Assembly (NCBI RefSeq): GCF_004770905.1
Contig: NZ_RQHT01000014.1
Span: 1,979,001 to 2,043,000 of the forward strand
DNA: 64,000 nucleotides
Reading direction: 5' to 3'
Origin: Leptospira bandrabouensis
GTDB lineage: Bacteria; Spirochaetota; Leptospiria; Leptospirales; Leptospiraceae
The translations under genes were made by a program, and so were the position numbers. The stretch's first letter is position 1, and each line of letters starts with the position of its first letter. The notes under the pieces were generated by a model. It saw nothing but the letters and a program-made list of their open reading frames with translations. It had not been told where the DNA came from and ran no database searches. Positions 26,381 through 34,411 of the stretch are shown here, piece by piece.

Positions 26381-27700
26381 TTATACTGACTTTCTTCGGA
26401 AGAAAAGCACTGATTCTGTGTGAGGTGTGTGCGGGTAAGGATCGATCAGAATCCCGTCTACAAAATCATACTTAGAAATAAAAACAGAAACATCCTCTTT
26501 TTGCGAGTAGGGATTACAAGAGACATAGAATATATACTCAGGTCCAAAGTCCCGAATCCATTGGTTTACTAATTTGCCCGCTCCTGCTCTAGGTGGATCT
26601 AAAATTAGGGTAGTGTTTTCCTTTGTTTTCAGTAGTTCTGTAGTCATAAACAAATTGGTGATTTGAAAGGAAAAAGATTTGTTTGGATGATTTTCTTGGA
26701 AAGTTTTCGAAGCTATCTCAATAGATGATTCTGTAAGTTCGTACCCATCTACATTTGTGAATGAATCACCATATAACAAAGAGAAGAAGCCATTCCCACA
26801 AAACAAATCGATTAGATTTTCGCTCGTTTTGGGTAACCTTTCTTTGATAAAGGAAAGGATCGGTAAAAATCCATTGGGATTGGGTTGGAAAAAAGAATCA
26901 AAAGGTATATGGAAAGTTTTTCCAAGAACCACTTCTTCAAATGTGGATTTCCCTCTTAAAATTTCGGGTCTTCCGAAAGCAGAGACTTCTGATTTTGGTC
27001 TGTTATAACAAAAGAGTAATGAGTCTTGAGTTAAAGATTCCAAACATTGGTTTCGAAATTGATCCATCAAAGTATGTGATTCATATCCATCAGTAAATGT
27101 AAAAATTAAAATTCCATCACCAGTATTCTGCGCTTTACGGATGGTGAGGTATTTCAGTCCACCTTCTTCTGATCTTCTGTCCCATATAACCTCTGGCATT
27201 TGGTTTAGTACATTTTGTACATCTTTTAGAGCTTGGTTTGCCCATGTCGATTGGATAGAACAATTGGAAATGGGTACTACTTTTCTAAAATTTCCGCGTT
27301 GTCTCTGTCCAATGGTGGGACCAGGAAATACAGAAAAATCCATACGAGATCTGTATTCATAAATTTTTTCTGATGGAAGTGGTCGTATAATGATTCCTAG
27401 GTCTTTATGAAAAGAGTTGATTATCGGTGTAAATTTTAGGTTTAATTGTTCTTCGTAGTTTATGTGTTGGCCTGTACATCCACCACATTCACCAAATACT
27501 TTACATTTTACAAGTTTCCAGTCGTGATTGCGAATGGTTTCCTGTATGCGTAATGACCTTTGTCTTGGTCTACGTTTTACATATTCCACATGTAATTCAT
27601 CACCAGGATAAACAAAGAAAACATTCACCTTTTTTCCGTTAGGTGTGGTGACGATTCCAGAAAAGTCGGAATCTAAACTCTCTACAATGACTTTGTCCAA
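26381..27700 (-). CDS. 23S rRNA (uracil-5)-methyltransferase, RumA/RlmD family
   Basis: This is a 439-residue SAM-dependent RNA m5U methyltransferase. An N-terminal TRAM-like barrel (residues 1-55) is followed by an Fe-S motif CKVFGECGGC (about 62-71). The methyltransferase core contains DLFCGNGFFSLLYG for SAM binding and LILDPPRAGAGKLV. The catalytic Cys lies in YVSCNP, and the family end TPHTESVLFF is present. The target is either U1939/U747 of 23S rRNA or tRNA U54; the Fe-S cluster favours the RumA side, but the choice cannot be fixed by eye. It is divergent from the membrane cyclase gene. Confidence 0.88.
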   Translation of the reverse strand: MDKVIVESLDSDFSGIVTTPNGKKVNVFFVYPGDELHVEYVKRRPRQRSLRIQETIRNHDWKLVKCKVFGECGGCTGQHINYEEQLNLKFTPIINSFHKDLGIIIRPLPSEKIYEYRSRMDFSVFPGPTIGQRQRGNFRKVVPISNCSIQSTWANQALKDVQNVLNQMPEVIWDRRSEEGGLKYLTIRKAQNTGDGILIFTFTDGYESHTLMDQFRNQCLESLTQDSLLFCYNRPKSEVSAFGRPEILRGKSTFEEVVLGKTFHIPFDSFFQPNPNGFLPILSFIKERLPKTSENLIDLFCGNGFFSLLYGDSFTNVDGYELTESSIEIASKTFQENHPNKSFSFQITNLFMTTELLKTKENTTLILDPPRAGAGKLVNQWIRDFGPEYIFYVSCNPYSQKEDVSVFISKYDFVDGILIDPYPHTPHTESVLFFRRKSV

Positions 27701-27746
27701 TGTTTTCTACTTGCCAGTTCCTTTTGATTTTTATAGGATTTCCGAC

Positions 27747-29807
27747 ATGGTTTTTTCGAAAAGACTCTTTTCTTCCTGGATTTGTTTCCTATTTTTTACG
27801 GGATTTCTCTCAAACCTTTCTGCTCAAGTCCTCCTCACCAACCAAATTTTGGATTTGAGATCAGAAACCTCTTTTGGGCAATCGATCCATAAATGGAGTT
27901 TTAAACCGGGAGATTCTCCATTGGTTACAGAAGAGAAGGAAGATGATCTCTATTTAGATGAAGAATCTGGACAGACCAAGGCTTTACGTTTTCTCCATGC
28001 CCAACCAATTCTGGAAGAATCAGTTAGAAATGGTTGGATTTCCGGATTCCAAATCCAAACCGCTTGGGACAAGGTGAGGGACGGGGATGGAGAATTTTAT
28101 TTCCCAGACTTCCATAAATATAGAGAAACCTATAAGGGTTATGGATGGTATAGAACAGAAATTCTGATTACAGAAGAGGACATACGTTCTAAATTCAAAT
28201 CAAGAAACTTAACCCTTCGATTAGGACAAATTAGTCAAGCGGATGCAGTCTACTGGAATGGCAAATTCATTGGAGGAACAGGTCTTTTATTCGATACAGA
28301 AGAAGGATCTGAGTTAGAAGATAAATCTCTTTATAGTGATAAAATTAGGTTTTACCAAATACCCACAGACCAACTTAAAACTGATGAACCCAATGTTCTT
28401 GCCGTTCGTGTGTATGCTAAGTATCCATTGAGTCCGGGACTTTCTCATGATAAATTTTATATCTCTTCTGTAAAATATTCCGAACGTGCAGAGTATTGGA
28501 ACGACTTTAAGAAAATTTTTGTAATTGTACTTACTTTGTTACTAGGAAGTTTTTATTTATACTGGCAATTTTTGTTTAGAAGTGAAGATGACGCTACCAT
28601 TTACTTTGCGTTAGGTTCTATTTTTATGGCTTTGAATACTTTGTTTCAAAGCCAGATTATTTACTCTGTAATTGCCGATGGATTTTGGATCAAAAAAATA
28701 GAATATTTTGCTTGGATTGGACTCGTACACTTACTGTTTAACTTTATCGTTCGATTTGCTCACGTTCTGCAAGGTTGGATAAAAATTACCAACCGTTATA
28801 TTGACGGTGCTGGTGTATTGTCAATGTTTGTGGTTCTTTTTTCTCCAAACCTATTGTTTCTTTCTAAATTTTTCTTTTATTGGAGTTTTGTCACCATCCT
28901 ACTTGGTGGGGCATTATTCTATATCATTTTTCTCGGAAGGAAAGTTCCTTCGATAGGTACGGTGTCCCTCGGTTTTTGTGTTTTTGTTTTATTGATAATG
29001 AATGATGTGTTTGTGGAAATGCAATGGGAATGGTATCCAAGTCATACATTCCTAAAAGATTATGCTTTTGCAGCTTTTTCCATTTCGGTGGCATTATCCA
29101 TTGTCAAGAATATGATTGATTCAAGAAGGCTTGTGGAAAAACAAAGAGAAGAAAAGGATCGTCTTTCTCGTTATTTTTCTCCTGCGGTCATGGAAACCAT
29201 TGTTGCAGATAATATCAAGTTAGGTGGCGAAGAAAAACACATTGCTACTTTGTTTTCCGATATTGTAGGGTTTACAACATTTGCTGAAAAAAATCCACCA
29301 GGTGTTGTTTTACAAAATTTAAATACAATTTTTGAGTCCTTATCAGACTTAATTTTCCATTATTCTGCCACCCTAGATAAGTTTATTGGTGATGCCATTA
29401 TGGCTTTTTGGGGAGCTCCGAAACAAACAGAACTTGATGCCTATCATGCCATTGCTTGTGCTGTGGATATGCAGAAAAAAATGGAGGAAATCAATCGTGA
29501 ATTAGGTGTTCCACCTGGCACTTTCCGTTTGCGAATTGGTGTTAATTTTGGTGAGGCCATTGTCGGGAACATTGGTTCTGTCAAACGTATGGATTATACT
29601 GTGATTGGTGATGCAGTGAACACTGCTGCCAGATTAGAAAGCCATGGAATCCCAGGAAAAGTTGCTGTTTCGGAAGCGGCCTTTCTTGCAGCTGGGGGAG
29701 CGGAATACATTGAATTTGAAGACACCAAAGAGCTCACACTCAAAGGAAAAGTAGAACCTGTAAAAGTTTATTTTGTCACGAAGGTAAAACCAAGACCTGT
29801 TGTTTAA
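27747..29807 (+). CDS. 7TM receptor-type adenylate/guanylate cyclase with jelly-roll sensor
   Basis: This is a 686-residue protein. A signal peptide is cleaved near LSAQ, and an extracytoplasmic domain follows with YGWYRTEILI...LTLRLGQISQADAVYWNGKFIGGTG, which resembles the carbohydrate-binding jelly roll of GH2 enzymes and 7TMR-DISM receptors. Seven hydrophobic helices lie from about residue 255 to 455. The cyclase domain has both metal Asp residues (FSDIVGFTTF, IGDAIMAFWGAP) and VIGDAVNTAARLES. The ATG at 27747 is chosen because it begins the signal peptide; the frame is open further upstream, but that part overlaps the divergent RlmD-type gene. Confidence 0.85.
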   Translation: MVFSKRLFSSWICFLFFTGFLSNLSAQVLLTNQILDLRSETSFGQSIHKWSFKPGDSPLVTEEKEDDLYLDEESGQTKALRFLHAQPILEESVRNGWISGFQIQTAWDKVRDGDGEFYFPDFHKYRETYKGYGWYRTEILITEEDIRSKFKSRNLTLRLGQISQADAVYWNGKFIGGTGLLFDTEEGSELEDKSLYSDKIRFYQIPTDQLKTDEPNVLAVRVYAKYPLSPGLSHDKFYISSVKYSERAEYWNDFKKIFVIVLTLLLGSFYLYWQFLFRSEDDATIYFALGSIFMALNTLFQSQIIYSVIADGFWIKKIEYFAWIGLVHLLFNFIVRFAHVLQGWIKITNRYIDGAGVLSMFVVLFSPNLLFLSKFFFYWSFVTILLGGALFYIIFLGRKVPSIGTVSLGFCVFVLLIMNDVFVEMQWEWYPSHTFLKDYAFAAFSISVALSIVKNMIDSRRLVEKQREEKDRLSRYFSPAVMETIVADNIKLGGEEKHIATLFSDIVGFTTFAEKNPPGVVLQNLNTIFESLSDLIFHYSATLDKFIGDAIMAFWGAPKQTELDAYHAIACAVDMQKKMEEINRELGVPPGTFRLRIGVNFGEAIVGNIGSVKRMDYTVIGDAVNTAARLESHGIPGKVAVSEAAFLAAGGAEYIEFEDTKELTLKGKVEPVKVYFVTKVKPRPVV

Positions 29808-30529
29808 AGTTTGGGTTTTTGTGATAACCAAAACTTCCTTTCTTTTTCGGGTAGTTTTTCGATTGAATAACGAAGCATCGTTCGTGGCATTTTAGAAACA
29901 TGAGACTTTAAGAAGTTTTTTAACACATTAGGGTCTCTGTTTCCAATTTCGCGTAACATCCATCCTGTGGCTTTGTGAATTAAATCATGTTTGTGAGATA
30001 AATAAGATTCACAATAACGTAAAGTATCTTCAAAGTCATCTTTCCTAATGAAATAAAATGTACTAAGAATCGCAATTCGGTTCTTCCATAGATTTTTTGA
30101 TTTTTGTAATTGATCTAAGATCTTCCTACTACGTCTGAAAAAATACTCACCTAATATTTTATCAGCACTAGAATCTACTAAGTCCCAATTGTTGATGTAT
30201 TTTGTATGGCGAAGATAAAAGTCTACGATTTCCTTTTTTTCTAATTCGTTACAAGTTTTGGATGTGAATTTCAAAACTAAAATCAAAAGGGTTGTGAGAC
30301 GTACTTCATGAAAAGGTGAGGTGATAAGTGATTCTAAAGAGTTAAGATCGATATTTTTATAATATTTTTTTGCAATTTGTCTTTGGATAGGGACTGTAAC
30401 TCCGAAGAACTTGTCTCCTTCACCATACTCTCCGGGTCCAACTTTAAAAAATTTGGGGAAAAATTCCGCCTTCTCTTTGTTACTTTCTCTTTTTAAATCA
30501 GAAATGATATTTTGTGAGATTTGTTTCAT
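29804..30529 (-). CDS. DNA alkylation repair protein, AlkD family
   Basis: This is a 241-residue all-helical HEAT-repeat glycosylase. YYKNIDLNSLESLITSPFHEVRLTTLLILV and INNWDLVDSSADKILGEYF near 115-133 contain the Trp and Asp that, in AlkD, act on N3- and N7-alkylated purines. The end LPEKERKFWLS is common in the family. It overlaps the clpS-like gene by 4 bp as the last gene of a photolyase-clpS-alkD set, and it converges with the cyclase gene with a few bases of overlap at the stop codons. Confidence 0.88.
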   Translation of the reverse strand: MKQISQNIISDLKRESNKEKAEFFPKFFKVGPGEYGEGDKFFGVTVPIQRQIAKKYYKNIDLNSLESLITSPFHEVRLTTLLILVLKFTSKTCNELEKKEIVDFYLRHTKYINNWDLVDSSADKILGEYFFRRSRKILDQLQKSKNLWKNRIAILSTFYFIRKDDFEDTLRYCESYLSHKHDLIHKATGWMLREIGNRDPNVLKNFLKSHVSKMPRTMLRYSIEKLPEKERKFWLSQKPKL

Positions 30530-30810
30530 ACGCCTAAAATTACAGTTAAGTTGGCATTAGTCATATTCTCTGCAACGGTCTCACATTCTTCCATACTTCC
30601 TTGAAAACAAACTGCTTTCCCATTTGTATGAGCCTCGATCGCAATTTTTTTAGCTTCTTTTTTCGTTTTGAAACAAATTTTCATGAGACAATCTTCTACA
30701 TAAGAAAACTCATGAATCGAATCATTGAACAGAATGACGAAGTAGAAATAAATTGAATCAAAACTGGTTTTTGTTTCTTCTATTAATGATGGTTGGTTCT
30801 CTTCTGTCAT
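30526..30810 (-). CDS. clpS: ClpS-family adaptor protein
   Basis: This is a 94-residue protein with a short unstructured acidic N-terminus followed by the ClpS fold. VILFNDSIHEFSYVEDCLMKIC corresponds to the usual V.L.NDD.t...FVv..L, although the NDD is ND-S here. KTKKEAKKIAIEAHTNGKAVC matches the region around the helix with the conserved His. ClpS delivers N-degron proteins to ClpAP/ClpCP. No clpA or clpC is adjacent. The gene is sandwiched between DNA repair genes with 4-bp overlaps at both ends, which is unusual. Confidence 0.83.
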   Translation of the reverse strand: MTEENQPSLIEETKTSFDSIYFYFVILFNDSIHEFSYVEDCLMKICFKTKKEAKKIAIEAHTNGKAVCFQGSMEECETVAENMTNANLTVILGV

Positions 30811-32297
30811 GGAAAAAGTAAGTCAGAGTTTCCGCTCAGTTCATCAATATACTCCAAATAGGTATTCATTTTAAACTTCTTTTTTGTGGAATCTGAAGAC
30901 ATGAACCTTACGTTTCCGAATACATTTCGTTCGGGAAACCAAGGTCTATCAAAAAGTCCAAAACACCATAAAATTCCTGTATAAGAATTAGGATTTCTGC
31001 CATCATAAGCATATTTGTTATTTAGGTGTTCTAAAATTTGAAAGGCTTCTTCGTAAGTTTTTGTCCATTCAATTACTTTTTTCCCCCATAACATTCGCAT
31101 ATAATTATGCATCCTGCCTGTTTTTACGAGTTCTATCTGCGCTGCATTCCAAAGTTCATCGTGAGTTTTTGCAGATTCAAACTGCTCTAAAGTATAAAGA
31201 TATTCCCTGGTATCAGATTTATGTTTTTTGAAATTAGATTTAACCCAATCTGGAAGATTTTCTAAATGGATACGACTTGGTTTGTTTTTCCAAAAGAAAA
31301 GATAACCAATATCTCTCCAAGTGATAAGTTCGTCCAAGAAGTGATTGGCGGAAGTTGAATCCGAGTAAAAATGTTCCCGGTCCCCTGGTTTTTGGTGGCT
31401 TAACCTTTCCGGATTCCATTTCCCTTTTGATGATATTTCCAAAACAGCATTGAAAATTTCTTCGATTCCTATATGCCCAAAATGAAGATAAGGGGAAAGT
31501 CCACTAGTGGCTGTTAGATTCGGAGGATTGGGATTGGACCTGCCAATTTCATAATCTTTTAATTTTTTTGATACAAAAGATTTCAGAATCTTAAGTGCTT
31601 CATTACGACCACCTTTTATCCCTGTGGCAGGAGAAACATTTTCTTTAAAATCAATGGTATTTAAAAAAGAATCTAAATCTTTTGGTAATCCAAATCCTTT
31701 AGGTGGTTTTGAGTTTTGGTGGAGTCCTTGTAAATCTTCCTTTTCCCATTTTTGTTTGGTGAATTTAGGCATTCCTTTTAGAAATTCTTTATGAATCCAA
31801 ATCCTTAAAATCCTTGCGGCACTGGCTTCTTTTTCAAAACGAGAGAGTGGAAGTAGGGAATTGCTATCCACTGCATATACCGGGCAATTGACCTTACCTG
31901 CCAGTTTTGTGATTTGTTCGGGAATGATAAAACAAGGAAAGTCATCTGTGACAATGGCTGCCGCATCTTTGGATATTTCTTTTAAAATACCACGGGCGGG
32001 ATTAAATTTGGATTCAACAAAGGGCCAGTAATTGATTCCTAGTTCGTCTGCTCTTGTTTGGTTGTCATACATTCCTTCCAAAATAAATTTATGGATTCGT
32101 TCTGAATTCCAAGGATAGTCGGAACGTAAACCTTCATACACAATCAGTTCTTTCTTATGTTTTTTCGCTAGAGAGTATGCATAAAAAAAGGCATGGTTTG
32201 AATCAAATCGCCGGTAGGCCTGCATCCAATACAAGATGTACTTTCCGTTGTTTGCAAAAGGATTTTGGTTACAATTTCTGATTCGTTCTTCGGTCAC
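30807..32297 (-). CDS. class II deoxyribodipyrimidine photolyase
   Basis: This is a 496-residue photolyase. The N-terminal antenna domain starts ILYWMQAYRRFDSNHAFFYAYSLAKK, the class II style. SGLSPYLHFGHI is the conserved FAD-pocket entry. ELWNAAQIELVKTGRMHNYMRMLWGKKVIEW and KYAYDGRNPNSYTGILWCFGLFDRPWFPERNVFGNVRFM are the hallmark class II C-terminal motifs. It repairs cyclobutane pyrimidine dimers with blue light. The gene is first in a tight operon with clpS and alkD and is divergent from amtB across a 290-bp region. Confidence 0.9.
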   Translation of the reverse strand: MTEERIRNCNQNPFANNGKYILYWMQAYRRFDSNHAFFYAYSLAKKHKKELIVYEGLRSDYPWNSERIHKFILEGMYDNQTRADELGINYWPFVESKFNPARGILKEISKDAAAIVTDDFPCFIIPEQITKLAGKVNCPVYAVDSNSLLPLSRFEKEASAARILRIWIHKEFLKGMPKFTKQKWEKEDLQGLHQNSKPPKGFGLPKDLDSFLNTIDFKENVSPATGIKGGRNEALKILKSFVSKKLKDYEIGRSNPNPPNLTATSGLSPYLHFGHIGIEEIFNAVLEISSKGKWNPERLSHQKPGDREHFYSDSTSANHFLDELITWRDIGYLFFWKNKPSRIHLENLPDWVKSNFKKHKSDTREYLYTLEQFESAKTHDELWNAAQIELVKTGRMHNYMRMLWGKKVIEWTKTYEEAFQILEHLNNKYAYDGRNPNSYTGILWCFGLFDRPWFPERNVFGNVRFMSSDSTKKKFKMNTYLEYIDELSGNSDLLFP

Positions 32298-32534
32298 GTT
32301 TATTAGAGTATTTTTGGATCTTGAATGCTTTGTTTTTTAACAAGCCGACCCTAGTTTAGGTTTTCGATGTGCTTATAATTTATGCTTTGTGACCTTATAT
32401 CCAGCAAATTGATTTAATATCACCAGTTCTTTTTATCGATTACCCTGCCCATTGATTCAGAAATTTACACAAAATGGAGGGTTTTTAAGCATTAATCCAT
32501 TTTTTTTTCCTTCAAATCCGATCTGGCATAAAAC

Positions 32535-32550
32535 GGGTACCAATCTTGCA
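32535..32550 (+). promoter_or_regulatory. sigma-54-like promoter of amtB
   Basis: GGGTACCAATCTTGCA has the GG-N10-GC spacing of -24/-12 promoters, with a perfect TTGCA at -12 and an A and C match in the -24 part. The predicted transcription start is about 11 nt downstream, near 32561, giving a 30-nt leader to the ATG at 32591. Confidence 0.55.
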
Positions 32551-32590
32551 CTGTAAGTAAGCAAATAACATGGAAAGGAAACATGGTAAT

Positions 32591-33979
32591 ATGAAACAGT
32601 ATTTCAAATCAATCGCCTTCCTGCTCCTGGTTGTTCCGATGTTCCTTTTTGCAGATGAAGCTGCAACCGTCGCGAACCCGGCGCAAGAAACCGCAAACGC
32701 AATTCAAACTTTGACAGTCGGCTTAGACACTTTATGGGTGTTAGTTGCTGGTATGTTGGTATTCTTTATGAATGCCGGTTTTGCTCTCGTTGAATCGGGT
32801 TTTGCTCAATCGAAGAACACCGTGAACATCCTCGCAAAAAACTTTATCGTTTTTGCTGCAGCCACTTTCTCCTATTGGGCAATCGGTTGGGGTTTGATGT
32901 TTGGGGACGGATCTCCCTATATGGCAACAGAAGGACTTTTTTTCTTAGGCGGAGCTGATAACTCGCCGGCTATCGGTGATGCATACCAAGGTGTGTATTC
33001 CTCCATGAATTGGACAGGGGTTCCTCTTCTTGCAAAGTTTTTCTTTCAATTGGTTTTTGCAGCAACAGCAGCAACGATTGTTTCTGGAGCTGTGGCAGAA
33101 CGAATTAAATTTCATTCCTTCCTTATCTTCTCCTTTATCCTTGTTGCCGTTATGTATCCATTCACAGGTCATTGGGTTTGGGGCGGTGGATGGATTTCCG
33201 CACTTGGTTTCCATGACTTTGCTGGATCTACCGTAGTACACTCGGTAGGCGGATGGGCTGCTCTTGCTGGTGCCATCGTTCTTGGTGCAAGGAAAGGAAA
33301 ATTTTTACCAGATGGTCGAATCAAACCAATCCTTGGTCACAACATGACTTCAGCGGCACTGGGAACACTCATTCTTTGGCTCGGTTGGTTTGGGTTTAAC
33401 CCAGGTTCTACTATGGGTGTAGGCGACGGAAGTGTAATGGCACATGTGATTGTGACTACAAACATTTCAGCAGCTCTTGGTGCACTTGCGTCCACAGTGA
33501 CTGCTTGGATCATTTTGAAAAAACCTGATCTTGGTATGATTCTGAACGGGACACTTGCAGGTCTTGTTGGTATCACTGCTCCTTGCGCAATTGTTAGTCC
33601 AACATCTGCGGCCATCATCGGCGCTGTATCTGGAATCTTAGTAGTATTGTCTGTTCTTTTCTTTGACAAAATTAAAATTGATGACCCGGTAGGAGCAACT
33701 TCTGTTCACTTAGTCTGTGGTATTTGGGGAACACTAGCAGTGGCAATCTTCGGTTATGAAGGTGCACCAGCTGGAGTAGAGGTTCCTTCTATCTTAACAC
33801 AACTTTACGGAATCTTAGCAATCGGTGGATTCACATTTGTTGTTTCTTTCGTGTTGTGGTATGTGTTGAAACTTGCTGGCGGAATCCGAGTGAGTGAAGA
33901 AGAAGAACTCAGTGGTTTGGATCTTGGGGAACACGGAGCAGAAGCTTACCCTGATTTCAATATCCGAGCTCGTGGTTAA
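32591..33979 (+). CDS. amtB: ammonium transporter
   Basis: This is a 462-residue Amt protein. A signal peptide (MKQYFKSIAFLLLVVPMFLFA) is followed by about 11 membrane helices. Motifs include GFALVESGFAQSKNTVNILAKN at the start of the pore domain, GHWVWGGGWIS with the periplasmic recruitment region, DFAGSTVVHSVGGWAALAGA with the first pore His, and DDPVGATSVHLVCGIWGTLAV with the second. It imports ammonium. The ATG at 32591 is favoured because it follows AAAGGA and sits 30 nt past the predicted transcription start; an ATG at 32570 is possible. It is followed by glnK. Confidence 0.95.
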   Translation: MKQYFKSIAFLLLVVPMFLFADEAATVANPAQETANAIQTLTVGLDTLWVLVAGMLVFFMNAGFALVESGFAQSKNTVNILAKNFIVFAAATFSYWAIGWGLMFGDGSPYMATEGLFFLGGADNSPAIGDAYQGVYSSMNWTGVPLLAKFFFQLVFAATAATIVSGAVAERIKFHSFLIFSFILVAVMYPFTGHWVWGGGWISALGFHDFAGSTVVHSVGGWAALAGAIVLGARKGKFLPDGRIKPILGHNMTSAALGTLILWLGWFGFNPGSTMGVGDGSVMAHVIVTTNISAALGALASTVTAWIILKKPDLGMILNGTLAGLVGITAPCAIVSPTSAAIIGAVSGILVVLSVLFFDKIKIDDPVGATSVHLVCGIWGTLAVAIFGYEGAPAGVEVPSILTQLYGILAIGGFTFVVSFVLWYVLKLAGGIRVSEEEELSGLDLGEHGAEAYPDFNIRARG

Positions 33980-33999
33980 GGGAATAGGAGTATAACATT

Positions 34000-34344
34000 A
34001 TGAAAATGATCATTGCAATCATCCAACCACATAAGTTGGAAGAAGTTAAAGCAGAATTAACTAAAAACGAAATTTACCGTCTAACAGTATCGGACGTTCA
34101 AGGTTACGGACAACAAAAAGGGAAAACAGAAGTTTTTCGTGGTCACGAATATACTGTGAACTTACTTAGAAAAGTTCGATTGGAAATTGCCGTTAACGAT
34201 GAATTCGTAAAACCTACTGTTGATGCAATTCTTAAGGCAGCAAAAAGTGGTGACGGAAAAATCGGAGATGGTAAGATCTTTATCTCACCTCTCGAAGAAG
34301 TCATTCGAATCAGAACTGGCGAAAAAGGAAAAAGCGCCATTTAA
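34000..34344 (+). CDS. glnK: P-II nitrogen regulatory protein
   Basis: This is a 114-residue P-II protein. MKMIIAIIQPHKLEEVKAEL and TVSDVQGYGQQKGKTEVFRGHEYTVN include the T-loop, with Tyr51 in the 'RGxEY' site as the likely uridylylation residue. The end GDGKIGDGKIFISPLEEVIRIRTGE is the conserved second signature. P-II proteins read 2-oxoglutarate and ATP and block AmtB when nitrogen is ample. Linkage to amtB, 20 bp upstream, supports a GlnK role; glnB is the alternative symbol. Confidence 0.95.
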   Translation: MKMIIAIIQPHKLEEVKAELTKNEIYRLTVSDVQGYGQQKGKTEVFRGHEYTVNLLRKVRLEIAVNDEFVKPTVDAILKAAKSGDGKIGDGKIFISPLEEVIRIRTGEKGKSAI

Positions 34345-34372
34345 AACTTCCTTTTTGCAAAGGAAAAATCGG

Positions 34373-34406
34373 AAAACGTGTGGGGAATTTTCCCTACACG
34401 TTTTTT
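34373..34406 (+). terminator. terminator after glnK
   Basis: A long stem (AAAACGTGTGGGG... with ...TCCCTACACGTTTT, one G-T pair) closes a short AATT loop and is followed by T6. It separates glnK from the convergent GH94 gene and, with T4 on the other strand, could work both ways. Confidence 0.85.
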
Positions 34407-34411
34407 ACGTT

